From the NCBI RefSeq assembly GCF_014884385.1, contig NZ_WKFH01000001.1, forward strand, positions 1 to 64,000: 64,000 nt of DNA, read 5' to 3'. The notes beneath the pieces are model-generated. The model was not told the DNA's origin and did no database searches. It saw only the letters and a program-made list of their open reading frames with translations. The stretch is from Phycobacter azelaicus. Its GTDB lineage: Bacteria > Pseudomonadota > Alphaproteobacteria > Rhodobacterales > Rhodobacteraceae. This document shows, piece by piece, positions 17,503 through 26,448 of this stretch. A program made the translations under genes and the position numbers. How positions within the stretch are numbered: the stretch's first letter is position 1; each line of letters starts with the position of its first letter.

Positions 17503-17644
17503 AGCGAATTCTTATGACACGTGGTTTTGCGCGCAGGTGCAGGCCGCGCTGGAGGATGCACGCTCGGGAACATCTCAGGTTCAGGTGATGCAGGCCGCAC
17601 AGGCATTGATTGATGCGAAGCGGCAGGTCGAACCCAAGTCCTGA
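17492..17644 (+). CDS. Small RelB/stability-determinant-like antitoxin, no toxin beside it
   Basis: From a GTG at 17492 (GAGGAGC 7 bp upstream) the frame gives a 50-aa protein: YDTWFCAQVQAALEDARSGTSQVQVMQAAQALIDAKRQ. The WF-x-x-QVQ-x-AL-x-D pattern followed by a late helix is that of small antitoxins paired with ParE/RelE toxins. No toxin frame follows: the next gene is the methyltransferase-helicase. It may be a relic, or an anti-addiction factor against a toxin elsewhere. The call rests on a short motif. Confidence 0.45.
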   Translation: MAAEANSYDTWFCAQVQAALEDARSGTSQVQVMQAAQALIDAKRQVEPKS

Positions 17645-17683
17645 CCAAGCCTTTGAGGTCGGCGCGGTCTGACTACGTCACCC

Positions 17684-17706
17684 TGAAAAGCGAAAGCGGG
17701 CTTTTT
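17684..17706 (+). terminator. Small terminator-like hairpin
   Basis: AAAAGC (17685-17690) pairs with GCTTTT (17699-17704) around an 8-nt loop, with a T-run on the 3' side. The same A-run/GC/T-run style recurs before several genes of this block. Confidence 0.45.
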
Positions 17707-17707
17707 G

Positions 17708-17738
17708 TCCTTTGGAACTCAGACCCTGATCCAAAGGA
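17708..17738 (+). promoter_or_regulatory. Hairpin that would hide the ribosome site of the 1420-aa gene
   Basis: TCCTTTGG (17708-17715) is the exact reverse complement of CCAAAGGA (17731-17738). The 3' arm contains the Shine-Dalgarno AAAGGA located 8 bp before the ATG at 17747, so folding would occlude translation initiation. It directly follows the terminator-like hairpin. Confidence 0.5.
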
Positions 17739-17746
17739 AAATCCCC

Positions 17747-20700
17747 ATGTCCAAACCCAGAACGGCCAACCCGGCTCTCGCAATCTCCGAAGCCGATCTC
17801 GCCTCTGCCCTCGCGCAAATCGGCACGGAGGTCGATGACCAGCCCCTGCGCAGTTCAGCGCTCGCGCGTATCATGCGCGAGACGTTTCATGGCAGTGATG
17901 CCGGGGGCGCCTGGGACTGGCGCATAGCCTATGACATGATGCAGGCTGCGGCTGTCCAGGTGCTGCTGGGTGGGGACGGCGCGGCAGGTGACATCGCCGC
18001 TGCAAGGCTACTTGCCTCACGGCTCCTGACGGAAACCCGCCGGTCAGAGCAGCAGATCCGGCTACAGCAGTTTTCCACGCCGCTGCCATTCGCGGCGCTG
18101 GTTTTGCGGGCCGCGGCGATCCGCAAGGGCGAGACCGTTCTGGAGCCCTCGGCTGGCACCGGTGCCTTGGCCGCTTTCGCCGCCCGGGCCGGTGCCACGC
18201 TTCTGCTCAACGAGATCGACCCCTTTCGCCAGAGCCTATTGCGCGCGGTCTTTGGCGGCGATGTGACGGGCCATGACGGTGAGCATATTGACGATCTGCT
18301 GCAGACGCCGATTCTGCCCGACGTCGTGGTGATGAATCCGCCCTTCGCTTCCTCGGTCGATCGCTCGCGAGACAAGCACATCGCCGCCAAGCATCTCATT
18401 GCGGCAGCGAAGCGTCTCGCGCCCGGTGGGCGGCTGGTGGCGATCATGCCGCCAGGATTCACGCCCGAACGCGATACCGCGCATTGGTTCCGCGCCTGCG
18501 GTCTCCTGACGCCGCGCTTGGCGCTGACGATGCCGGGGCCGGTCTACCGCAAGCTCGGAACCTCTGTGGAAACCCAGCTGATGGTCTTCGACAAGGTGCA
18601 GGAGGACGGCGAGATGATCCGCGTCCCTGTGCGGGACTTGGATGAAGCCTTTCCTTTTGTCGACGCCGTGGCCGCAAACCGGTCTGAGACGCGCCCCGCA
18701 CAACAGGCGGCGAAAAACCCTCATGCGCGATCGGTCGGTCCAGTACCTGTCACGCGCAAGCGCCCAGTTGCCAGAGTTGCGGCGTCCAACGCTCAGACCA
18801 ACGCCGCCATACCGCTCACTTTCACAAGCCTTGAGGCTCCGCGCGACAACACGCCCATCTCGGACATCTATGCGCGCTACCGTCCGCAGCGGATCGAGAT
18901 CCCGGGTGCGCAGGAACATCCAACGCCGCTTGTCGAAAGTATCGCCATGGCCTCTGTCGCGCCGCCCATGCCCTCTGGCGCGGCCGGTTCAGAATTGCGC
19001 CTGCCTGCCAGGCTGATCGAGGAGGGACATCTCTCCGAGGCGCAGCTCGAGACGATCATCATGGCGCATGATGCCCATGGGCGTGACCTGCCGGGGCGGT
19101 TCACCATCGATGACGACCAGACCAAGCTCACCCGGGCCGATGATGACCCGGACGCCAATGCTTATCGCCTCGGCTACTTCCTCGGTGACGGTACCGGCTG
19201 CGGCAAGGGGCGCGAATGCGCGGGGCTCATCCTTGTCAACTGGCTGGCCGGGCGCAGGAAGGCGATCTGGGTCTCCAAATCCGCCACGCTCATCGAGGAC
19301 GCGATCCGCGACTGGACCGATCTTGGCGGCTCGCCAGCCGACATCCAGCCGCTCTCCAAATGGAAACCGGACCAGCCCATCCCGATGGGCGATGGTATCC
19401 TGTTCGTGACCTACGCCACGCTGCGCTCGGCGGGCAAATGCGGCAGCACGCGGCTTAGCCAGATCCTCGAGTGGATGGACGAAGACTTCGATGGCGTGCT
19501 GGCCTTTGATGAGGCCCATGCCATGCAGAACGCCGCAGGCTCCGAGCAGGGCAGGGGGGTCAAATCCTCCCAGCAGGGCCTTGCTGGCCTGCGGCTGCAA
19601 CTGGCAGCACCCCGCGCTCGCGTCTTCTACATCTCGGCCACGGGTGCCACGAGCGTGCACAACCTAGCCTATGCCGCGCGGCTGGGGCTCTGGGGGCAGG
19701 GCCCCGAATACCCCTTCCCAAGCCGCGAGAGCTTCGTTTCTGCGATGGAAGCCGGCGGTGTCGCTGCCATGGAGGTGGTCGCGCGCGATCTCAAGACGCT
19801 CGGGCTCTACACGGCCCGCGCCCTCAGCTTCGACGGCGTGGAGTATGACGTGCTCGAACACGCGCTCACCCCGGCCCAGATCGAGATCTACGACGCCTAT
19901 GCGGGTGCGTTTCGCACCATCCACCACAATCTCGAAGCCGCGCTGACGGCGACCGGCGTCAACGACGCCTCTGGCGAGACCAATGCCTCGGCCGCACGCG
20001 CCTCGGCCAAGTCCCGCTTCGAGAGCACGAAACAGCGCTTCTTCAACCATCTCCTGATGGGGATGAAAGCCCCAAGCATTATCCGCGCCATCGAGGACGA
20101 TCTGGCGGCGGGCAAGGCTTGCGTCATCCAGGTGGTCTCGACGGGTGAGAGCCTGCTGAAACGTCGACTTGAGACGATGGATCCCGAGGGTGAACTCGTC
20201 GAGGGTGCCTTGACGCCGCGCGACTATGTTCTGGGATACCTCGAACAGGCCTTCCCGATTCATGCGCAAAAGCTGGTCGAGATCGATGGCAATATGGTGG
20301 CCGAACCGCTCCGCGATGAAACTGGCGCGCTGGTCGTCTCGCGCGAGGCGCTGGCCCTGCGCGATGCGGCCATGATGGAGTTGATGACGCTGGCCCCGAT
20401 CCCCTCGGCGCTCGACCAGATCCTCTGGGCCTTTGGCGACGAGGCCGTCGCTGAAGTCACGGGCCGGTCCATCCGGCCCCTCAAGGCCGAGGATGGCCAC
20501 CTCTTCATCGAGAAACGCGCCGCCAGCAGCAATTCGTCTGAGACCCAAGCCTTCATGGACGGCGAGAAGGATATCCTGATCTTCTCCGATGCAGGCGGCA
20601 CGGGCCGCTCCTATCACGCGGCGCAAACGGCCAAGAACCAGAAGCGGCGGCGGCATTATCTGCTGGAGCCCGGCTGGCGCGCCGATGCGGCCATCCAGGG

Positions 20701-22009
20701 ACTGGGCCGCACGCATCGCTCGGCCCAGGTCAGCGCGCCCTTCTTTCGGGTCTGCACATCCGATGTGCATGGCGAGAAGCGCTTCACCTCGACGATCGCC
20801 AAACGCCTCGACCAGCTGGGGGCGCTCACCAAGGGCCAGCGCGAGACCGGCTCGCAGGGCATGTTCCGCGAGGAGGACAATCTCGAAAGCCCGATCGCGC
20901 GGGCGGCGCTGCGTGGGTATTTCGCCGATCTTGCCGCCGGGCGCGCTGAGGCGATGAGCTACGAGAGCTTCACCGATTGGACGGCCCTGCGGCTGATCGA
21001 CAAGGACGGTGTGCTGCTCGAAGAGCTTCCCCCGATCCAGCGGTTTCTGAACCGGGTGCTGGCGCTACCCATCCACATGCAGAACGCGCTCTTTGCCGAG
21101 TTCATGCGCCGGATCGCCGATCAGACGGAAAGGGCGCGCGCGGCGGGCACGCTCGATCTCGGCGTGGAAACCCTGCGCGGGGAAAAGATCGAACAGGTCT
21201 CCACGGAAGATCTCTGGACCTGCCCGAAATCTGGCGCCGTGACGCGGATCATCGGACTTGAGGTGACGGACCCGGTCCACGTGCTGTCGGCGGATGACGC
21301 CCTGTCGCGCAACCCCGACAAGCTGCCGATGGTCAATCGCGCCTCCGGTCGCGCGGCGCTCATCTCGGCGCGGCCCATGCAGATGTATGACGAGGACATC
21401 GTCACGCTGATGCGCAAGGTGGTGCGGCCAAACGGGTCGAGCTATCTCGAAGAGGCGCGGTTCGAGTCCTCGGCCTGGGAAGACATCGGAAGGCCTGAGT
21501 TCGCAAGGCTTTGGGATGCCGAGGCTGCGTCCCTGCCGAAAACCACCACGACCAAGCTCTACCTGCTGACCGGGCTGCTGTTGCCGATCTGGAAGGACAT
21601 TCCGACCACGAATGAACGCATCTACAGGGTCACGCCTGACGGGGCAACCGCGATGATTGGGCGCACGCTGAGCGAAGAAGGGGCGGCCGCGCTGCGCGCC
21701 CGCTTCCTAGTCTCCAACCCGGAAACACCGCAAGAGATGCTGACCGCCGCCCTCGGCACCACCGCACCGGTCGATCTGGGCCGGGGTCTCACCCTGACCC
21801 GTCGCCGGGTCGCAGGCGAGATGCGCCTCGAGCTCGCTGGTGCTGATCGGGGCATGATCGAAGGCCTCAAGGCCCTCGGCTGCTTCACTGAGATCATCGC
21901 CTTCCAGCTGCGGGTGTTCCTGCCGCATGGGGACGGGGTCGACACGGGGACCATTCTGGCCCGGATCGTTGGGCAGGGAACCACCAAGGCGGCAGAACAA
22001 GCCGCCTGA
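17747..22009 (+). CDS. DarB-like N6-adenine methyltransferase / strawberry-notch helicase
   Basis: A 1420-aa two-part protein. Residues about 80-290 form a class I methyltransferase: SAM motif EPSAGTGALAAFAAR near 132 and catalytic NPPF near 197, so N6-adenine specificity is likely. Residues about 450-1150 are a superfamily 2 helicase of strawberry-notch type: YFLGDGTGCGKGRECAGLILVNWL (Walker A near 481), FDGVLAFDEAHAMQNA (DEAH near 587) and a C-terminal helicase domain with TGRSYHAAQTAKNQ and QGLGRTHRSAQ. Phage P1 DarB, which shields incoming DNA from type I restriction, has this architecture. The basis for an anti-defence role is this similarity plus ardC in the same block. It is intact and highly GC-rich. 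The ATG is set by AAAGGA inside a hairpin. Confidence 0.85.
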   Translation: MSKPRTANPALAISEADLASALAQIGTEVDDQPLRSSALARIMRETFHGSDAGGAWDWRIAYDMMQAAAVQVLLGGDGAAGDIAAARLLASRLLTETRRSEQQIRLQQFSTPLPFAALVLRAAAIRKGETVLEPSAGTGALAAFAARAGATLLLNEIDPFRQSLLRAVFGGDVTGHDGEHIDDLLQTPILPDVVVMNPPFASSVDRSRDKHIAAKHLIAAAKRLAPGGRLVAIMPPGFTPERDTAHWFRACGLLTPRLALTMPGPVYRKLGTSVETQLMVFDKVQEDGEMIRVPVRDLDEAFPFVDAVAANRSETRPAQQAAKNPHARSVGPVPVTRKRPVARVAASNAQTNAAIPLTFTSLEAPRDNTPISDIYARYRPQRIEIPGAQEHPTPLVESIAMASVAPPMPSGAAGSELRLPARLIEEGHLSEAQLETIIMAHDAHGRDLPGRFTIDDDQTKLTRADDDPDANAYRLGYFLGDGTGCGKGRECAGLILVNWLAGRRKAIWVSKSATLIEDAIRDWTDLGGSPADIQPLSKWKPDQPIPMGDGILFVTYATLRSAGKCGSTRLSQILEWMDEDFDGVLAFDEAHAMQNAAGSEQGRGVKSSQQGLAGLRLQLAAPRARVFYISATGATSVHNLAYAARLGLWGQGPEYPFPSRESFVSAMEAGGVAAMEVVARDLKTLGLYTARALSFDGVEYDVLEHALTPAQIEIYDAYAGAFRTIHHNLEAALTATGVNDASGETNASAARASAKSRFESTKQRFFNHLLMGMKAPSIIRAIEDDLAAGKACVIQVVSTGESLLKRRLETMDPEGELVEGALTPRDYVLGYLEQAFPIHAQKLVEIDGNMVAEPLRDETGALVVSREALALRDAAMMELMTLAPIPSALDQILWAFGDEAVAEVTGRSIRPLKAEDGHLFIEKRAASSNSSETQAFMDGEKDILIFSDAGGTGRSYHAAQTAKNQKRRRHYLLEPGWRADAAIQGLGRTHRSAQVSAPFFRVCTSDVHGEKRFTSTIAKRLDQLGALTKGQRETGSQGMFREEDNLESPIARAALRGYFADLAAGRAEAMSYESFTDWTALRLIDKDGVLLEELPPIQRFLNRVLALPIHMQNALFAEFMRRIADQTERARAAGTLDLGVETLRGEKIEQVSTEDLWTCPKSGAVTRIIGLEVTDPVHVLSADDALSRNPDKLPMVNRASGRAALISARPMQMYDEDIVTLMRKVVRPNGSSYLEEARFESSAWEDIGRPEFARLWDAEAASLPKTTTTKLYLLTGLLLPIWKDIPTTNERIYRVTPDGATAMIGRTLSEEGAAALRARFLVSNPETPQEMLTAALGTTAPVDLGRGLTLTRRRVAGEMRLELAGADRGMIEGLKALGCFTEIIAFQLRVFLPHGDGVDTGTILARIVGQGTTKAAEQAA

Positions 22010-22027
22010 AAAGCCAAAGCGGGCTTT
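22010..22027 (+). terminator. Small hairpin after the methyltransferase-helicase gene
   Basis: AAAGCC (22010-22015), a 6-nt loop and GGCTTT (22022-22027) directly after the stop codon. It is similar in style to the elements near 12364, 17685 and 23404. Confidence 0.4.
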
Positions 22028-22130
22028 GGGTCGGGCGTCGCGGATCGGGGTTTGGCCGGTCTGCGCTTTCCGGGCCCGCGCTGACCAATGCGACGCCTGG
22101 CCCCCCAACTTCTGACAAGAGGACAGACCC

Positions 22131-22517
22131 ATGACCAATCCCCAGATCGACTATGCCGCAATGGCGGCTCAGTGGCGCGCCGAGCGCGAAACCACCCTGA
22201 AAGCAACCCGAGCGGAACTGATCGCGCAATTGCGCGCGCTTGGCATCAACGAGGTCACCGCCGAATACGAAGGCTATGGCGACTCTGGCAATGTCGAGGA
22301 TGTGACGGTGCAGCCTGCAGAGGTCAACCTGCCGGAGCCGCTTGTCACAGAAGTTGGCGATTTCGCCTGGTCGCTCGCCTATCACCATCACCCGGGGTTC
22401 GAAAACAACGAGGGCGGCTACGGCACGCTGTCCTGGGACATCACCGCCGACAGTATCACCTTGGATCATGCCGACCGCTATGTCGAATGCTCGCACAGCT
22501 ATGTCGAGGGACTTTGA
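22131..22517 (+). CDS. DUF6878-like protein
   Basis: A 128-aa acidic protein with the pattern VTAEYEGYGDSGNVEDV, then GDFAWSLAYHHHPGFENNEGGYGTLSWDITADSITLDHADRYVE. This matches what I know of DUF6878, a family of unknown function on alphaproteobacterial plasmids. The start follows AAGAGGA. The neighbouring DUF6915-like gene begins one base after its stop. Confidence 0.65.
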   Translation: MTNPQIDYAAMAAQWRAERETTLKATRAELIAQLRALGINEVTAEYEGYGDSGNVEDVTVQPAEVNLPEPLVTEVGDFAWSLAYHHHPGFENNEGGYGTLSWDITADSITLDHADRYVECSHSYVEGL

Positions 22518-22518
22518 G

Positions 22519-22980
22519 ATGGCACATCCGCTTCATCACGCTGAAAGCTCTGCCCGGAAATTCGGCGGGGTGCCGTCTGACTATCAGGCTGTGCACGATT
22601 GGTTTGACGCCTCGAAAGAGCACCTCGCGCTTTTCACGCACCGCGCCTTGCGTCACCATGCCCAAGGCCTGTTCGAAGCGGAGCGTGTCTTCGGCTTGAC
22701 CCTGACCAATAGCGCGGGTCGGGACATTCCCGTGCGTTGGATCGGCGAGCAGCATATCCGCGAAGACTGCCAGGGCCGTATCCCGAGCATGGCGGACTGG
22801 CTGCGACGCATACAGCCTGAGCCATGGATGGCCAATGGCCATATCGAGCAGCACCTCAGCGGGGAGCCCTGCGGTGATCCAAGGGTTGCCTGGGCCTCCG
22901 AGGTCGCCGCCGGACGAACGGTTCTTGGCCTGAAAGATTGGATGGCGGCGCGCGCGATGCAAGTGGCGCAGAGTGCCTGA
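22519..22980 (+). CDS. DUF6915-like protein
   Basis: A 153-aa product starting MAHPLHHAESSARKFGGVPSDY, with FTHRALRHHAQGLFEAERVFG, VRWIGEQHIREDCQGRIPSMADWLRRIQPEPWM. The histidine-rich start and the GEQH-x-REDxxGRIP block resemble DUF6915. Function is unknown; the clustered His and Glu could bind metal. It starts one base after the upstream stop, with GAGGGAC as ribosome site, so the pair is coupled. Confidence 0.65.
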   Translation: MAHPLHHAESSARKFGGVPSDYQAVHDWFDASKEHLALFTHRALRHHAQGLFEAERVFGLTLTNSAGRDIPVRWIGEQHIREDCQGRIPSMADWLRRIQPEPWMANGHIEQHLSGEPCGDPRVAWASEVAAGRTVLGLKDWMAARAMQVAQSA

Positions 22981-23080
22981 CAGGACCCGGCTTTTTGCCA
23001 ATTGAATGCCGCACGGAAGCCCGGTTGGAAGATCGGGCTTCTTGCGTCGTTTCCCCACCATTCTACTTGAGGAGGGTCAC

Positions 23081-23383
23081 ATGACACTCGATGAAATCAA
23101 GGCGGCCGTCGATGCCGGCCAGACCGTGCATTGGGCCAATACCGGCTACATTGTCCACAAGGACCGGCTCGGTCAGTACCTCATCACCTATGTGCCGAAC
23201 GGTAGCTGCATCGGTCTGACCGACCGGGAAGGGCAACGGTTGAATGGCAAAGAGGCGGAGTTCTTCATCGCGCGATCGGAGGACAGCGCGGAAAATCCGG
23301 GCAGCCAATCAAGACCAGACGGGCAGGGGAGGGGCGTAGCACCAGGAGGCGCGGGGGCATTCCCACTCGGACGGCAGCTCTGA
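23081..23383 (+). CDS. Hypothetical small protein
   Basis: A 100-aa product with a strong GAGGAGG ribosome site 7 bp before the ATG. The first 65 residues look folded (LDEIKAAVDAGQTVHWANTGYIVHKDRLGQYLITYVPNGSCIGLTDREG) and are typical of small plasmid-borne proteins. The last 30 are Gly/Pro-rich and may be a disordered tail. A 7-bp hairpin AAGCCCG/CGGGCTT (near 23020) precedes it. Confidence 0.6.
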   Translation: MTLDEIKAAVDAGQTVHWANTGYIVHKDRLGQYLITYVPNGSCIGLTDREGQRLNGKEAEFFIARSEDSAENPGSQSRPDGQGRGVAPGGAGAFPLGRQL

Positions 23384-23507
23384 CCCGTGGGCGGGGCTGA
23401 AAGGAAAGCAGGCTTTCTGATTTGTGATCCCTCAAGGGGTCGAGAAAGCAATCCCGGATGCGCTGGCAAGGACGTCAGACACCGGCCAATCCAAAAGGAA
23501 CCATCCC

Positions 23508-24236
23508 ATGTTCGCAGGAACCCTCACCCGCAATGTCGAGACCGCAGCCGCCGAATACACCGGCATGATCCATTCGACGCGCTTTGACATCGCCATCCAG
23601 TTGGAGGCACGGGCCAAGATGTCCGCGCGCAGCCCGGATTATGACGTGACGGCGATCAACAAGTCCGGTCGCAAGGTGCGCATCGGCACGGCCTGGAACG
23701 AAACCGGCAATACCAGCGGCAACCCCTACATCTCGATGCAGATCGATGTCGGCCTCGGCCCCTTCCGGGTCAACGCGGTGCAGACGAAAGAGGCGCGCAC
23801 GGCCCAGAGTGGCGCGTTCGAGATCATCCCTCTGGTCTCGAACGGCCTGATGAAATCCGGCTCGATCTCGGGCGAGCTCACCGCCATGGACGCCGACAAC
23901 GCCTTCACCGGCTACATCGCCAACATGATGTTCGATCTGGAGTTCATCCTGATCGAGAACAGCTACAAGACCGAGGAGACCCACCCCGATTACCGGATCG
24001 AGGTCAGCTCGCCCCGGGGCACGCCGATCCGCGTTGGCTCGGCCTGGATGGCCAAAAGCAGCCGCACGGGCAATGACTACCTGTCGCTTATGATCAACAC
24101 GCCCGATGGCGACCTGCGCGTCAACGCCGTCCAGAACGAAGAGCAGCGCGGCGGCCAGACCTTCTCGATCATCCCGTTCATCGACAGCGGCGATCAGGCG
24201 CAGGACGCGAGCGTGGGGCTCTCCTTGGTCGCCTAA
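23508..24236 (+). CDS. Tandem DUF736 protein
   Basis: A 242-aa protein made of two related units. DUF736 proteins are usually about 100 aa single units of unknown function on alphaproteobacterial plasmids. Unit 1 has SPDYDVTAINKSGRKVRIGTAWNETGNTSGNPYISMQIDVGLGPFRVNAVQ; unit 2 repeats it as HPDYRIEVSSPRGTPIRVGSAWMAKSSRTGNDYLSLMINTPDGDLRVNAVQ. The duplication is clear from the shared G-S/T-AW, N-x-Y-x-S and RVNAVQ blocks. It ends the block at a strong terminator. The small hairpin GAAAGC-AG-GCTTTC lies about 90 bp upstream. Confidence 0.75.
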   Translation: MFAGTLTRNVETAAAEYTGMIHSTRFDIAIQLEARAKMSARSPDYDVTAINKSGRKVRIGTAWNETGNTSGNPYISMQIDVGLGPFRVNAVQTKEARTAQSGAFEIIPLVSNGLMKSGSISGELTAMDADNAFTGYIANMMFDLEFILIENSYKTEETHPDYRIEVSSPRGTPIRVGSAWMAKSSRTGNDYLSLMINTPDGDLRVNAVQNEEQRGGQTFSIIPFIDSGDQAQDASVGLSLVA

Positions 24237-24267
24237 TCGGCGAGCGAGGGGGAGACGATCTGAGCCC

Positions 24268-24301
24268 AAAGGGGAGCCGTGGGACCACGGTTCCCCTTTT
24301 T
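24268..24301 (+). terminator. Strong intrinsic terminator at the end of the anti-restriction block
   Basis: A 15-bp stem (AAAGGGGAGCCGTGG against CCACGGTTCCCCTTT, with one G-T pair) and a 2-nt loop, ending in a T-run. It closes the rightward gene block after the DUF736 gene. Confidence 0.8.
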
Positions 24302-24391
24302 CCATGTCTGGCTGCACGACGCACACATCTGCTTGCGATCTGCTGAATATGATATACGATAATATATTATTGAATGGTCGAGGGTGGGCAC

Positions 24392-24811
24392 ATGGTAGCG
24401 AGACTGGGAAAAGCTCCGTGGTTCGAGAGCTTTGATGTAGACGCAGAGGTTGAAGAGCTTCTTGCTCATATCGAGCGTTGCACTGGATTTGCGCTGCCTG
24501 AACGACAGCGTGATGTCATCATGACCCATGCAATGGCAAAGCTCGACAGGACAAGGCAGGCATATCTGGAGGCCAAGGCGGCGGGAAAGCCGGTGTCCAC
24601 ATCGCGGCGTGCGTATCTGACCGACCTCCAGGACACGATCTTCATGGCGATCCCGGAAGAGAACCTCGCGCGGATGCCCCTGAGCGAGCAGGTTCTGAAC
24701 GATCCATCATTTTACGCGGACGCCATGCACCGTGCCGCTGCGATCAGCGAGGATGAGCTATTCATGGCGCTGTCCTCTTCGCTGAAAGACATGACAGTCC
24801 AAGACTGTTGA
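24392..24811 (+). CDS. Hypothetical protein, 3' end cut by IS21
   Basis: A 139-aa frame (from the ATG at 24392; another ATG lies at 24374) with mostly helical content: VEELLAHIERCTGFALPERQRDVIMTHAMAKLDRTRQAYLEAKAAGKP. No family recognised. The last codon and the stop (TGT TGA) belong to the IS21 terminal repeat starting at 24806, so the native C-terminus is lost. The AT-rich TATACGATAATATATTATT just upstream is a plausible promoter. Confidence 0.55.
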   Translation: MVARLGKAPWFESFDVDAEVEELLAHIERCTGFALPERQRDVIMTHAMAKLDRTRQAYLEAKAAGKPVSTSRRAYLTDLQDTIFMAIPEENLARMPLSEQVLNDPSFYADAMHRAAAISEDELFMALSSSLKDMTVQDC

Positions 24812-24918
24812 TTGTCACTGAGAACTGACCCGGTAGCCCTATAAATTGTCACTGAGAATTGACCCATGTGAACACACTTCCCCGACGGTTTTGGTTGGGG
24901 GGATTAGGAGTGATCGAC

Positions 24919-26448
24919 ATGGGATTTTTGAGTGTCATTCGACGCTGGGCATTGCGTGACAAAATGCCAATCAGGGAGATTGCCCGGCGGACGGGTTTGT
25001 CTCGGAACACGATCAAGAAGTATCTGCGTGAAGGTGCGGTGGAACCGCAGTTCAAGACGCCCAAGCGTCCAAGCAAGCTGGACCCCTACGCGGATCGGCT
25101 GTCAGCCTGGCTTTTAATCCAGACGCGGAAGTCACGCAAAGAGCGGCGGACAGTGAAGCAAATGCATGCTGATCTTGTGAAGCTGGGATATAATGGTTCC
25201 TATGAACGCGTGGCAGCTTTCGCCCGGGCATGGCGTGAAGATCGGCATCGAGCGGAACAGACGACGGGGCGCGGCACCTACGTGCCTTTGGTGTTCGCGC
25301 CCGGCGAAGCCTTCCAATTCGATTGGAGCGAGGACTGGGCCAACATCGGCGGTGAGCGCGTCAAACTTCAGGTCGCTCATATCAAGCTATCGCACAGCCG
25401 CGCTTTCTTGGTGCGGGCCTACCCGCTGCAAACGCACGAGATGCTGTTTGACGCCCACTGGCATGCATTCCGCGTGTTCGGCGGTGTGCCTGGTCGCGGG
25501 ATCTATGACAATATGAAGACCGCCGTTGATCGTGTGGGCAAAGGCAAGCAGCGGGACGTCAATGCACGCTTCAAGGCTATGGCCAGCCACTACGTGTTTG
25601 AGCCCGAGTTCTGCAATCCGGCGGCCGGTTGGGAGAAAGGCCAGGTTGAGAAGAACGTGCAGGATGCGCGCAACCGCATGTGGCAGGTCATGCCGGTCTG
25701 CGCCGATCTGGCAGAGCTGAACCAATGGCTTGAAGATCGCTGTATCGCCCTTTGGACAGAGACGCCGCACAAGGCTTTGCCGGGGTCCATCGCTGACGTG
25801 TGGGAGGCCGAGAAGCCTACGCTGATGGCACTGCCGCCGGCATTCGATGGCTTTATCGAACACAGTAAGCGTGTGTCACCCACATGCCTGATCACTTTCG
25901 AACGCAATCGCTACAGCGTTCCCGCCAGCTTTGCGAACCGCCGTGTCAGTTTGCATGTCTATCCCGAACGGCTGATCGTGGTCGCTGAAGGGCAAACGGT
26001 TTGCAAGCATGCGCGGATCATCGAGCGGTCTCATCGCAAGCCCGGCAAGGTCATCTATGACTGGCGCCACTATCTCGCTGTTATCCAACGCAAACCGGGC
26101 GCACTTCGGAATGGTGCGCCGTTCACGGAGATGCCGGATGCCTTCCGTCAATTGCAGGATCACATGCTGCGTAAAGAAGGCGGTGACCGAGAGATGGTCG
26201 ACATTCTGTCTTTGGTCCTTCAGCACAACGAAGAGGACGTTTTGTGTGCAGTGGAGCTGGCACTTGAAGCAGGCGTCCCCACCAAGACGCACATCCTGAA
26301 CCTGTTGCATCGATTGATCGACCGCAGACCGACAGATCACCCCGAGGTCGATCCGCCGGACGCACTGGCATTGCAGACAACGCCAGTGGCCAACGTCGGT
26401 CGCTATGACGGGTTGCGACAGACTGAGGAGAAGCGCCATGCGTCATGA
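24919..26448 (+). CDS. istA: IstA transposase, copy 1
   Basis: IstA is the DDE transposase of IS21. From the ATG at 24919 (AGGAG 8 bp upstream) the product is 509 aa. It has an N-terminal helix-turn-helix ([24 protein letters not shown]), the rve catalytic core ([18 protein letters not shown] with the first Asp, [16 protein letters not shown] with the second, [16 protein letters not shown] with the Glu) and the Mu-transposase-like C-terminal domain ([26 protein letters not shown]). The frame is open upstream to a TTG at 24859 inside the terminal repeat, which I reject as start. Intact. Confidence 0.93.
   Translation: MGFLSVIRRWALRDKMPIREIARRTGLSRNTIKKYLREGAVEPQFKTPKRPSKLDPYADRLSAWLLIQTRKSRKERRTVKQMHADLVKLGYNGSYERVAAFARAWREDRHRAEQTTGRGTYVPLVFAPGEAFQFDWSEDWANIGGERVKLQVAHIKLSHSRAFLVRAYPLQTHEMLFDAHWHAFRVFGGVPGRGIYDNMKTAVDRVGKGKQRDVNARFKAMASHYVFEPEFCNPAAGWEKGQVEKNVQDARNRMWQVMPVCADLAELNQWLEDRCIALWTETPHKALPGSIADVWEAEKPTLMALPPAFDGFIEHSKRVSPTCLITFERNRYSVPASFANRRVSLHVYPERLIVVAEGQTVCKHARIIERSHRKPGKVIYDWRHYLAVIQRKPGALRNGAPFTEMPDAFRQLQDHMLRKEGGDREMVDILSLVLQHNEEDVLCAVELALEAGVPTKTHILNLLHRLIDRRPTDHPEVDPPDALALQTTPVANVGRYDGLRQTEEKRHAS

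Noticed and set aside
18236..21280. Long minus-strand frames inside the methyltransferase-helicase gene
   Set aside because: They mirror a highly GC-rich gene with clear motifs on the plus strand and show no family features.
24859..24918. IstA starting at the upstream TTG
   Set aside because: The extension lies in the IS terminal repeat; ATG 24919 has a well-placed AGGAG.
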